The position numbers were made by a program, and so were the translations under genes. Shown piece by piece: positions 54,472 to 62,268 of a stretch of 64,000 nt of DNA. This DNA is from Mesorhizobium sp. B4-1-3 (GTDB lineage Bacteria > Pseudomonadota > Alphaproteobacteria > Rhizobiales > Rhizobiaceae). Below the pieces are notes generated by a model. The model saw only the letters and a list, made by a program, of their open reading frames with translations. It searched no databases and had not been told where the DNA came from. Within the stretch, counting starts at the first letter, position 1; every line of letters begins with the position of its first letter. The DNA is taken from contig NZ_VFTG01000004.1 in NCBI RefSeq assembly GCF_006439355.1, forward strand, positions 186,001-250,000. The letters are read 5' to 3'.

Positions 54472-54550
54472 GCGCGATCCCCGTCGTCCCCGGACCTTAC
54501 GACCAACCCGCTTTTGCGGTTCATTTTCTTGGCGGTCGCGGCGGCGGAAG

Positions 54551-55924
54551 TCAACGCCGTGCCCTTCCATCGAACTGTCGGACCTCGCCGTCGCCGCCGG
54601 ACAGAATGCGCTGCGGATTGCGGCTGAGGTCGGTCACCGCTTCCTCGATGCGGTTGATCGAGCGGCGACTGTCCTGCACCAGCGCTTCCACATTCTGCAG
54701 GCCCTGGCCGGAGAAGCGCGACAGATTGTCGACGATGGTGCCGAGGCGGGAGTTCAGCGTGTCGGCCACCTGCTTGAAGGATTTCAGCGTCGCCCTGGCA
54801 TCGGCCATCACACCGTTGGCCTCGCCGGAGCCGAGGAGATTGTCGACTTTGGCCAGGATGCCGTCGACGCGCACCGAGGCGTCATTGAGGCGCTGCGCAA
54901 GCTGGCGGGCGTTCTTGATCGTGTCATTGATGTCGTCGGAACGGTTGGCGATCTTGTCGGTGACCTTGGCGATGTCGGACGCCGCCTTGTCGGCGCTGGC
55001 GCTGGCCTTCTGGATGTTGGCCAAAGCGCTTTTGACATCCGCCGGATCGATGCCGTCGAGCACGCCGTTGACCTTGGCCAGCGTCCCTTGCGTCTGCTTG
55101 GCGAAATCGTTGATCGAGCCGACCGCCGTATTGACGTTGCCGATGACCGTATCGAACTGCTTCGAGGTCTCCTTCAGGTTCGCCGTCACCGTGTCGACAT
55201 TGGCCACGATGCTTTTGATTTGGTCCTTGTCGACGGAATTGAGCAAGCCTTCGGCTGCCTTCAGCGTGCTGTCGAGCCGGCCCGAGACGTTCTTAAGCTG
55301 ATCCGAAAGCGAGCTCACCGCTGTCAGGAACTTGTCGATGCCGTCGGAATTCTTGGCCAGCGCGTCCGAGAAGGTCTCGACATTCTTGACCGTCTGCGTC
55401 AGCGGGCCACGAACATCCTTGGTGAAGCCTTCGAGCTCGCTCAGCACCTTGTCGGCGCGGGTGAAGATGTTCTGCGCCGTCTGCAGAAGGTTGGTGACCG
55501 CCGACGGATTGGCGGTTATCTCGGGGATCCTGCCCTCCTTCTCCGCCTCGTCGAGCAGCTTCGCTTCCTTGGGATCGGCGCCGCGGAGTTCGATATTGGC
55601 CTGGCCGGTCAAGCCGGCAAGGCCGATATCGGCCTGTGTCGACTTGGTGATCGGCGTCATGCGGTCTATCTCGGTATCGGCGATGGCCACCGTCGGATTG
55701 TCGACGTCGATGTAAACCCGTTTGACGTCACCGACCTTGACGCCGTTGAACAGCACGAAGCTGCCGCGGCCGAGGCCAGAGGCCGAACCCGGGATGCGCA
55801 CGCGCAGCATTGTCGTTTCGCCTCTGTCGCCGATCGCCGCGGTCCAATAGACGAAGGCGAAGGCCGCCAGGATCGCACCCAGCGTGAAGATGCCGACAAT
55901 AATGTAGTTGGCTCTTGTTTCCAT
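54551..55924 (-). CDS. mlaD: MCE/MlaD family substrate-binding protein
   Basis: A 457-residue protein with one N-terminal membrane anchor (about 7-29) and one MCE domain (about 38-120; S-G-L-G-R-G-S-F-V-L-F-N-G-V-K-V-G-D-V). A long helical domain (about 150-440) follows, far longer than the roughly 180-residue E. coli MlaD and like the longer MCE proteins whose helices form a tunnel or bridge. It should hand lipids between membranes with MlaE and MlaF. The start is ATG at 55924. Confidence 0.9.
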   Translation of the reverse strand: METRANYIIVGIFTLGAILAAFAFVYWTAAIGDRGETTMLRVRIPGSASGLGRGSFVLFNGVKVGDVKRVYIDVDNPTVAIADTEIDRMTPITKSTQADIGLAGLTGQANIELRGADPKEAKLLDEAEKEGRIPEITANPSAVTNLLQTAQNIFTRADKVLSELEGFTKDVRGPLTQTVKNVETFSDALAKNSDGIDKFLTAVSSLSDQLKNVSGRLDSTLKAAEGLLNSVDKDQIKSIVANVDTVTANLKETSKQFDTVIGNVNTAVGSINDFAKQTQGTLAKVNGVLDGIDPADVKSALANIQKASASADKAASDIAKVTDKIANRSDDINDTIKNARQLAQRLNDASVRVDGILAKVDNLLGSGEANGVMADARATLKSFKQVADTLNSRLGTIVDNLSRFSGQGLQNVEALVQDSRRSINRIEEAVTDLSRNPQRILSGGDGEVRQFDGRARR

Positions 55925-55938
55925 CGCCTCACTTATGG

Positions 55939-56751
55939 CTATGCGCGCGCCGCAAGATCAAGTTGCCGGGCGCGTTTTCCGCGGAAATAGGATTTCACCC
56001 ATGGCTCCTCGCTCTTCAGCATGTCGTCGATCGTGCCTTCGACGAGCACCCGCTTCTTGCCGAGCACTGCCACGTGATCGCAGGCGGTGAACAGCGTGTC
56101 GAGATCGTGCGTGACCATGTAGACGGTCAGGTCCATCGTGTCGCGTAGCTTGACGACCAGTTCATCGAATTCAGCCGCGCTGATCGGATCGAGCCCCGAT
56201 GTCGGCTCGTCGAGAAAGACGATGTCGGGGTCGAGCGCCAGCGCGCGCGCCAGCGCCGCGCGCTTGATCATGCCGCCGGACAGTTCGGAGGGAAATTTCT
56301 GTGCGGCGTCGGCCGGCAATCCGACCAGCTCGATCTTGAGTAAGGCGAGCTCGTCCATCAGAGCCTTGGGCAGGTCGAGATATTCGCGCATCGGCACCTG
56401 CACGTTCTCCAGCACCGTCAGCGCCGAAAACAGCGCGCCATGCTGGAAAAGGACGCCGAGCCGCATGTCGATGCGCAAGCGGTCGGCGTCGCTTGCCTTG
56501 TCGACGTCGACGCCGAACAGCCTGATCGTCCCCGATTGCTTCGGCATCAGTCCCAATATGGTACGCAACAGCACCGATTTGCCGGCGCCGGAGGCGCCGA
56601 CGAAGCCGAGGATTTCCCCGCGCTTGATGTCGAGCGAAAGCTTGTCGAGGATCAGATTGTCTTCGATGGCGACGGTGACGTCGCGCACCGAAAGCACGAT
56701 TTCGTCGTCGTTCGCGTCCTCCCCAGTCGTGGCGCCGTTGCCGTTCGCCAT
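55939..56751 (-). CDS. mlaF: Lipid-transport ABC ATPase (MlaF type)
   Basis: A 270-residue ATPase driving the MlaE permease. Walker A is G-A-S-G-A-G-K-S-V, the signature L-S-G-G-M-I-K-R and Walker B I-V-F-L-D-E-P-T-S-G-L-D-P. The order E-F-D is that of the mla operon. It follows mlaE with a 1-base gap and mlaD follows 14 bases on. Confidence 0.94.
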   Translation of the reverse strand: MANGNGATTGEDANDDEIVLSVRDVTVAIEDNLILDKLSLDIKRGEILGFVGASGAGKSVLLRTILGLMPKQSGTIRLFGVDVDKASDADRLRIDMRLGVLFQHGALFSALTVLENVQVPMREYLDLPKALMDELALLKIELVGLPADAAQKFPSELSGGMIKRAALARALALDPDIVFLDEPTSGLDPISAAEFDELVVKLRDTMDLTVYMVTHDLDTLFTACDHVAVLGKKRVLVEGTIDDMLKSEEPWVKSYFRGKRARQLDLAARA

Positions 56752-56752
56752 C

Positions 56753-57940
56753 TCAGAACCCGATCGCTGCGTAGAACATGGCGAAAAGCCCGTCGAGGAT
56801 GATGACGACGAAGATCGACTTCACCACCGACGCGGTCACGTGCAGGCCGAGCGATTCGGCGCTGCCGCCGACCTTCATGCCTTCGACCGATGCGATGATG
56901 CCGATGATCAGGGCCATGAACGGCGCCTTGATCAGGCCGGCGAAGATGGTGCTGAGATCGATGGCCACACGCAGCCTGTCGATGAACGCGGCCGGCGGAA
57001 TGTCGGAATAGAGCCAGGCGGCGACGATACCGCCGGCGAGGGCCGCGAAATTGGCGATGATGGTGAGGCATGGCAGCCCGATCACCAGCGCGACGAGCCG
57101 CGGAAAGACCAGCACGCCGATCGGGTTGAGGCCGATCACCTTCAGCGCGTCGACCTCCTCGCGCATCTTCATCGAGCCGATCTCGGCGGTGATGGCGCTG
57201 CCCGAACGCCCCGCGAGCATGATCGCCGTCATCAGCACGCCGAGCTCGCGCAGGATGAGCACGCCGACGAGGTCGACGACGAAGATGTTGGCGCCGAAAT
57301 AGCTGAGCTGATAGGCGCCCTGCTGGGCGACGATGGCGCCGACGATGGCCGACATCAGCACCACCACCGGTATCGCGCCGACGCCCATGCGATCGATCTG
57401 GTTGAAGATCGCGGCGGGATTGACCGCGTGACCGCGCCCGAGCTTCATCTGCGCACCGCGAATCGTGGCGCCGAGGATGTTCATCGAGGCCAGGAAATCG
57501 TCGCGCATCTCATAGACCCGCCGGCCGACCAGCTCCAGCGCGCGCAGGATGATGTTGGGCGGCCTGGACGGGCCCGATTCGGGCTCGCGGCGGACCGCGT
57601 CGCCGACCGCGCCGAGCAGGATCGAGGCGATCTCGCTCTGGCCCTGCAAATGGACCTCGACGCCTTTCTTCTCGAAGGCGCTGGCCAGCCGGTCGATCAG
57701 CCAGGCGCCGGCCGTGTCCATCTTGTCGATGTGGGAAAGGTCGAGCACCAGCTGTTTCGCGCCGCTTCTCTGCTCGATCTTGCGCATGTCGGCATCGACC
57801 GCCGCGACGGTGCGCGTCGTCCACACGCCGGAAAAGGCGCAGCCCAGAACGCCGCCTTCCTCGCCAACGGCAACGCGCGGCCGGTGCTCGGCGTCCTTGG
57901 CGGCCTCGCCGCTTGCGTCGCGTTTGCGGATGGTCAACAT
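56753..57940 (-). CDS. mlaE: Lipid-transport ABC permease with STAS domain (MlaE type)
   Basis: A 395-residue fusion. The N-terminal STAS domain (about 25-110), which carries M-D-T-A-G-A-W-L-I-D-R, takes the place of the separate MlaB subunit of E. coli. The C-terminal permease has five or six membrane helices and the G-R-S-G-S-A-I-T-A-E-I-G-S-M-K motif. ATG at 57940 is chosen over a start 20 codons upstream, which adds only a basic tail. First gene of the operon. Confidence 0.92.
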   Translation of the reverse strand: MLTIRKRDASGEAAKDAEHRPRVAVGEEGGVLGCAFSGVWTTRTVAAVDADMRKIEQRSGAKQLVLDLSHIDKMDTAGAWLIDRLASAFEKKGVEVHLQGQSEIASILLGAVGDAVRREPESGPSRPPNIILRALELVGRRVYEMRDDFLASMNILGATIRGAQMKLGRGHAVNPAAIFNQIDRMGVGAIPVVVLMSAIVGAIVAQQGAYQLSYFGANIFVVDLVGVLILRELGVLMTAIMLAGRSGSAITAEIGSMKMREEVDALKVIGLNPIGVLVFPRLVALVIGLPCLTIIANFAALAGGIVAAWLYSDIPPAAFIDRLRVAIDLSTIFAGLIKAPFMALIIGIIASVEGMKVGGSAESLGLHVTASVVKSIFVVIILDGLFAMFYAAIGF

Positions 57941-58017
57941 GGTGTCCTGTTTAGCGTGACGGGACTGGCGTGTCGATTTGCCGGCAGACCGGTGTCGCAC
58001 AGCCGGAGAAGAAAATT

Positions 58018-59001
58018 ATGGCGCGTGTCATTTCGGTCGAAATGGAGCGATTCCCGATCGCCGGCACCTTCACCATCTCACGCGGATCCAAAACCGAGGC
58101 CGAAGTCATCACCGTAACGATCACCGACAGGGGACGTTCCGGGCGCGGCGAGTGCGTGCCTTACAAGCGTTATGGCGAGACCATGGAAGGGGTGCGCGCG
58201 GCCATCGAGACCATGCGCGACCCGGTCATCGCCGGCATCGACCGGACCGCTCTGCTCACGGCCATGCCCGCGGGCGCCGCACGAAACGCCATCGATTGCG
58301 CGCTTTGGGACCTGGAAGCCAAGCTGACCGGCACGCCAGTGGCGGCGGCGATCGGCGCTGTTCCGGCCAGACCGCTGGAAACCGCCTACACGCTATCGCT
58401 TGCTGAGCCGGAGGCCATGGCAGCGCAGGCGCGCGCCAATGCCGCGCGGCCTTTGCTCAAGGTCAAGATCGGCGGCGACAACGACATGGCAAGAATCCGC
58501 GCGGTGACGCAAGCCGCTCCTCAAAGCCGCATCATCCTCGATGCCAATGAGGGCTGGACCGACGACAATATCGAGGCGAACCTCGCCTTCGCCGCACAGC
58601 ACGGCATCGCGCTGGTCGAACAGCCGCTGCCGGCCGGCAAGGACGATATCCTGCGCCGGATCGCGTATCCGGTGCCGGTCTGCGCCGACGAAAGCGTGCA
58701 TGCTGCGAAGGACCTCGATGCGCTGGTCGGCCTCTACGACGCCGTCAACATCAAGCTCGACAAGTCAGGCGGCCTGACCGAGGCGCTGACGTTGCGCGAC
58801 CGCGCGCGCGACCTGGGCTTCGGCATCATGGTGGGCTGCATGGTCGGCACCTCGCTTGCCATGGCGCCGGCGGTGCTCCTGGCGCAGGACGCCGACTTCG
58901 TCGACCTCGACGGTCCGCTGCTCTTGGCGCGTGATCGCGAGCCCGGGCTCGTCTATCATGGATCGCTCGTCTCACCCCCTGACAGGGTGCTTTGGGGCTG
59001 A
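58018..59001 (+). CDS. Dipeptide epimerase (L-Ala-D/L-Glu epimerase-like)
   Basis: A 327-residue enolase-superfamily enzyme. The first catalytic Lys lies in L-K-V-K-I-G-G near residue 148, metal ligands in I-L-D-A-N-E-G-W, V-E-Q-P-L-P and C-A-D-E-S-V-H, and the second Lys in I-K-L-D-K-S-G-G near residue 250. Relatives invert D-Glu in cell-wall L-Ala-D-Glu dipeptides for recycling. The true dipeptide is not proved. ATG at 58018 is chosen because M-A-R-V-I-S starts the capping domain. It overlaps the convergent MFS gene by 30 bases. Confidence 0.9.
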   Translation: MARVISVEMERFPIAGTFTISRGSKTEAEVITVTITDRGRSGRGECVPYKRYGETMEGVRAAIETMRDPVIAGIDRTALLTAMPAGAARNAIDCALWDLEAKLTGTPVAAAIGAVPARPLETAYTLSLAEPEAMAAQARANAARPLLKVKIGGDNDMARIRAVTQAAPQSRIILDANEGWTDDNIEANLAFAAQHGIALVEQPLPAGKDDILRRIAYPVPVCADESVHAAKDLDALVGLYDAVNIKLDKSGGLTEALTLRDRARDLGFGIMVGCMVGTSLAMAPAVLLAQDADFVDLDGPLLLARDREPGLVYHGSLVSPPDRVLWG

Positions 59002-60186
59002 GCGGGAAGCGAGGCCTATCAGCGCCATGCCGATGATCGCGATCGGGATCATCGCCCAGAAACCGTCGACGCCCAGGCGGTCGTAGAGCGGGCCGGACGC
59101 GAGCGTCACCGCCGCCATGAAGAAGCCGTTGAAGAAATAGGCGATGCCTTGCGCGGCCCCTGTACGCTCCTCGGAAACCGTCTCGCCGATCATTTTCTGC
59201 AGGCCGATCAACACCATTGCCACCGAAACCGAGTGCAGCGACTGGACGAGGAAGAAGCCGGCGACGCCAAGCCCGAGCGGCCAGACGAGCGGAAAGGCGA
59301 TCCAGCGCACGACCGAGCCGATGCCGGCGATCACCATCACCTTGACCACCGAGACCGAAGCAAAAATGCGGTTGAAGAACAGGAACATGCAGACTTCGGA
59401 CACCACGCCCCAGGCCCATAGCAGGCCGACGACGGAATCGCCGATGCCGATAGACTTCCAGTAGATCGAGACAAAGCCGTAGAGGAGGGCGTGGCTGGCG
59501 GTGATGACGCCGACGCCGAGGGTGAAATAGAGGAAATAGGCGTTGAACAGGCTCGGCGCCTTATGCTGGATCTCGGTGGCCGACAGCGGCGAGGCCTTGC
59601 GAGGCCGTCCCATGCGCGGTGCCGCCACTGCCGCGACCAGGGCCGCGCCGAGCGCGATGAAGATGATGGCCGGAACCGCCTGCGGACCGGTGGCCGCCAG
59701 GATGAAGCCGCCCACGACATTGGCGCCGAGGTAGGAGATCGAACCCCATTTGCGCATCGCCGTGTAGTTGGAGCCGAAGCGGCGCACGCCCGACAGCGCC
59801 AGCGAATCGGCCATCGGCGAATGCGGCGTCCAGACGATCGTCAGCAAAAGCGACACGGCAAGCACGATCGCATAGGTGGCCGGCAGGAAGTAACCGGCCG
59901 AGACGACCATCGAGGCCGCGACCAGTATGATGTAGACATTGGCGCGGTCCTTCGCCCGGTCGGCAAGCGCCGTCAGCATCGGCGTCGTCACCACGCGCAG
60001 GAACATTGGCGCCGCCAGGATGACGGCGATCTGCTCGGCATGAAAACCCTTCGCCTGCAGCCAGAGCGGAAAATAAGGCAGATGCGTGCCCTGCGACACG
60101 AACAAGGTCGCAAAGATCAGGCTCATGCGCAATTCGAAATGGCTGGGCTTGACGAGTTGCTCGGGCGACAGGGGCGGCAGCGACAT
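58972..60186 (-). CDS. MFS transporter (HcaT / MFS_1-like type)
   Basis: A 404-residue permease with 12 membrane helices in the MFS_1_like / 3-phenylpropionate (HcaT) pattern. L-P-Y-F-P-L-W-L-Q-A-K-G-F near the N-terminus, A-D-R-A-K-D-R in loop 2-3 and R-K-W-G-S-I-S-Y-L-G fit nucleoside or aromatic-acid symporters of this group. The substrate is unknown. ATG at 60186 is chosen. The end overlaps the dipeptide epimerase end by 30 bases on the other strand. Confidence 0.85.
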   Translation of the reverse strand: MSLPPLSPEQLVKPSHFELRMSLIFATLFVSQGTHLPYFPLWLQAKGFHAEQIAVILAAPMFLRVVTTPMLTALADRAKDRANVYIILVAASMVVSAGYFLPATYAIVLAVSLLLTIVWTPHSPMADSLALSGVRRFGSNYTAMRKWGSISYLGANVVGGFILAATGPQAVPAIIFIALGAALVAAVAAPRMGRPRKASPLSATEIQHKAPSLFNAYFLYFTLGVGVITASHALLYGFVSIYWKSIGIGDSVVGLLWAWGVVSEVCMFLFFNRIFASVSVVKVMVIAGIGSVVRWIAFPLVWPLGLGVAGFFLVQSLHSVSVAMVLIGLQKMIGETVSEERTGAAQGIAYFFNGFFMAAVTLASGPLYDRLGVDGFWAMIPIAIIGMALIGLASRSAPKHPVRG

Positions 60187-60374
60187 GAATCGATCCAATT
60201 GCGCTGCAATCGACGGCCTGCAACGCGTCTCGATCCCTAACATGCGGCAAGGCGCGGCGGAACTGGCTGGATCAATCGATCGGCGGCAAAGCTGTTGACG
60301 AACGGCGCAGGGGAGCAGGCCGCGCACGTCAGCGCGACGAAGGCGGCAGGCTGAACCGCGACGTGCGGCTGCGT

Positions 60375-61205
60375 TCAGGCTGCCTGAGCCGCCCTGCCCG
60401 TCAGGTCGATGATGTCGATCGGCACCAGCGCTTCATTGCCGGCCGAAGCCTCGGGCAGCACATGCGCCCAGGTCAGGATTTCCATGCGGCCATCGAAATG
60501 CTCGACCACCGCCGTGCAGCTTTCCACCCAGTCGCCGGTGTTGATGTACTGCACGTCGCCATAGCTTTCGATCGCGGCATGATGGATGTGGCCGCAGATC
60601 ACGCCGTCGACATGCGAGCGCCGCGCTTCTTCCGAAAGCACCGTCTGGAACGAACTGATGAAGTTCACCGCCTTCTTCACCTTGACCTTGGCCCAGGACG
60701 AGAACGACCAGTAAGGCAGGCCGAGCAGATGACGCAGCTTCGTCACCACCCGATTGATCACCATCGCCGTGTCATAGGCATAGTCGCCGAGATAGGCGAG
60801 CCAGCGCTGGTTGTGCACCACCGTATCGAACTGGTCGCCGTGGATAACCAGCAGGCGCCGGCCGTCGGCGGTCTCGTGGATGGCGCGGTCGGCGACGACG
60901 ATGCCGCCGAAATGCACGCCCTGGAACTGGCGGGTGAACTCGTCGTGATTGCCGGCGATATAGGTGATCGAAGCGCCCTTGCGCGCCTTGCGCAGCAGCT
61001 TCTGCACCACGTCGTTATGGCTCTGCGGCCAATGCCAGCTGCGCCGCAGCCGCCAGCCGTCGACGATATCGCCGACCAGATAGATGATCTCGGCGTCGTG
61101 ATGGCGCAGGAAGTCGATCAGGAAATCAGCCTTGGCCGCCTTCGAGCCGAGATGCACGTCTGAAATGAACATTGCGCGGAAAGTGCGGGGCTCTGGGTCT
61201 GACAT
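60375..61205 (-). CDS. LpxH-like metallophosphoesterase (UDP-2,3-diacylglucosamine diphosphatase family)
   Basis: A 276-residue metallophosphoesterase. All five metal-binding blocks are present: D-V-H-L-G-S, G-D-I-V-D-G-W, G-N-H-D-E, I-H-G-D-Q-F-D and C-G-H-I-H-H-A. The family includes LpxH, which makes lipid X in lipid A synthesis, but many alphaproteobacteria use LpxI, so this member could have another phosphate ester as substrate. ATG at 61205 is chosen because M-S-D-P-E-P is at the family start. Confidence 0.85.
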   Translation of the reverse strand: MSDPEPRTFRAMFISDVHLGSKAAKADFLIDFLRHHDAEIIYLVGDIVDGWRLRRSWHWPQSHNDVVQKLLRKARKGASITYIAGNHDEFTRQFQGVHFGGIVVADRAIHETADGRRLLVIHGDQFDTVVHNQRWLAYLGDYAYDTAMVINRVVTKLRHLLGLPYWSFSSWAKVKVKKAVNFISSFQTVLSEEARRSHVDGVICGHIHHAAIESYGDVQYINTGDWVESCTAVVEHFDGRMEILTWAHVLPEASAGNEALVPIDIIDLTGRAAQAA

Positions 61206-61325
61206 CACGATTACCCTTTGCTTTCGCGTGCCTATGCCCCGATTCATGCAACAACCGTATGACGGTTGCGGTTGGTCCAGCCCAGGCGCTAGCTTGCGCG
61301 ACCATAGCATCAGGAGAAAATCACC

Positions 61326-62105
61326 ATGGATCTCGGCATTCGCGGCAAGAAGGCCATCGTCTGCGCCTCGAGCAAGGGACTTGGAAAAGGTTGCGCCATG
61401 GCGCTGGCCGAGGCTGGCGTCGACCTCGTCGTCAACGGCCGCAACGCCGAGCTTCTGGCCAGGACCGCTGCTGAAATTCGCGAAAAATTCGGCGTCACGG
61501 TGATCGAAGTCGCAGGCGATGTGTCGAAGCCCGAGGTGCAGAAGGCGCTGCTTGCCGCCTGTCCCGATCCGGACATCCTGGTCAACAACAATGGCGGCCC
61601 GCCGCTGCGCGATTTCCGCGAGCTCGACCGCGCCAAGATCCTCGAGGGTGTGACCCAGAACATGGTGACGCCGATCGAACTGATCCAGGCGGTGATCGAC
61701 GGCATGGCCAAGCGCGGCTTCGGCCGCATCGTCAACATCACCTCGCTGTCGGTCTATGTGCCGATCCCCGGCCTTGACCTTTCGTCCGGCGCACGCGCCG
61801 GCCTGACCTCCTTCCTGGCCGGGGTGGCGCGCACTGTGGTTGACCGCAACGTCACCATCAACAGCCTCCTGCCCGGCAAGCTCGATACCGACCGGCTGCG
61901 CGGCCCGCACGAGGCCGGCACTCCGGAAGACCCGGCCACGGCCGCCGCACGCAAAGCGCGGATCAGCGCCGACGTGCCGGCAAAACGTCTCGGCACGCCG
62001 GAAGAATTCGGCCAGATCTGCGCCTTCCTGTGCTCGGTCCATGCCGGCTATCTCACCGGCCAGAACATCCCGGTCGACGGCGGCCTCTACGTCAGCGCGT
62101 TCTGA
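61326..62105 (+). CDS. SDR family protein lacking the canonical catalytic Tyr and Lys
   Basis: A 259-residue short-chain dehydrogenase-like protein. The cofactor loop reads A-S-S-K-G-L-G-K-G (14-22) rather than T-G-x-x-x-G-I-G, and N-N-N-G-G near residue 87 replaces N-N-A-G. Ser140 is kept, but the Y-x-x-x-K motif is S153-S-G-A-R157. It matches the BKR-like SDR subgroup known for such deviations. FabG-type reduction is therefore doubtful. It is divergent from the LpxH-like gene. Confidence 0.88.
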   Translation: MDLGIRGKKAIVCASSKGLGKGCAMALAEAGVDLVVNGRNAELLARTAAEIREKFGVTVIEVAGDVSKPEVQKALLAACPDPDILVNNNGGPPLRDFRELDRAKILEGVTQNMVTPIELIQAVIDGMAKRGFGRIVNITSLSVYVPIPGLDLSSGARAGLTSFLAGVARTVVDRNVTINSLLPGKLDTDRLRGPHEAGTPEDPATAAARKARISADVPAKRLGTPEEFGQICAFLCSVHAGYLTGQNIPVDGGLYVSAF

Positions 62106-62169
62106 TCGCCGTCAATTTAAAAGGCTTGAGGCTCGCAGCCTAACCATCTGGAATCGATTGATTATTTTC

Positions 62170-62194
62170 GCTCCGGCATTGTGAAGGCCGGAGC
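62170..62194 (+). terminator. Hairpin after the SDR gene
   Basis: GCTCCGGC (62170-62177) pairs with GCCGGAGC (62187-62194) around a 9-base loop. A T-rich segment (GTTATTT) follows a few bases later. A plausible terminator of the SDR transcript. Confidence 0.5.
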
Positions 62195-62268
62195 CCGTTA
62201 TTTGCCGTCGCGAAAACGCTCCGACGCGTGCTAAAAGGCTCCAAAGCAATATCGCAGAGAGGGGCCGG

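Noticed and set aside
61206-62042. Upstream extension of the LpxH-like gene across the SDR gene
   Set aside because: The extension is antisense to a real SDR gene, and the phosphoesterase fold starts at 61205.
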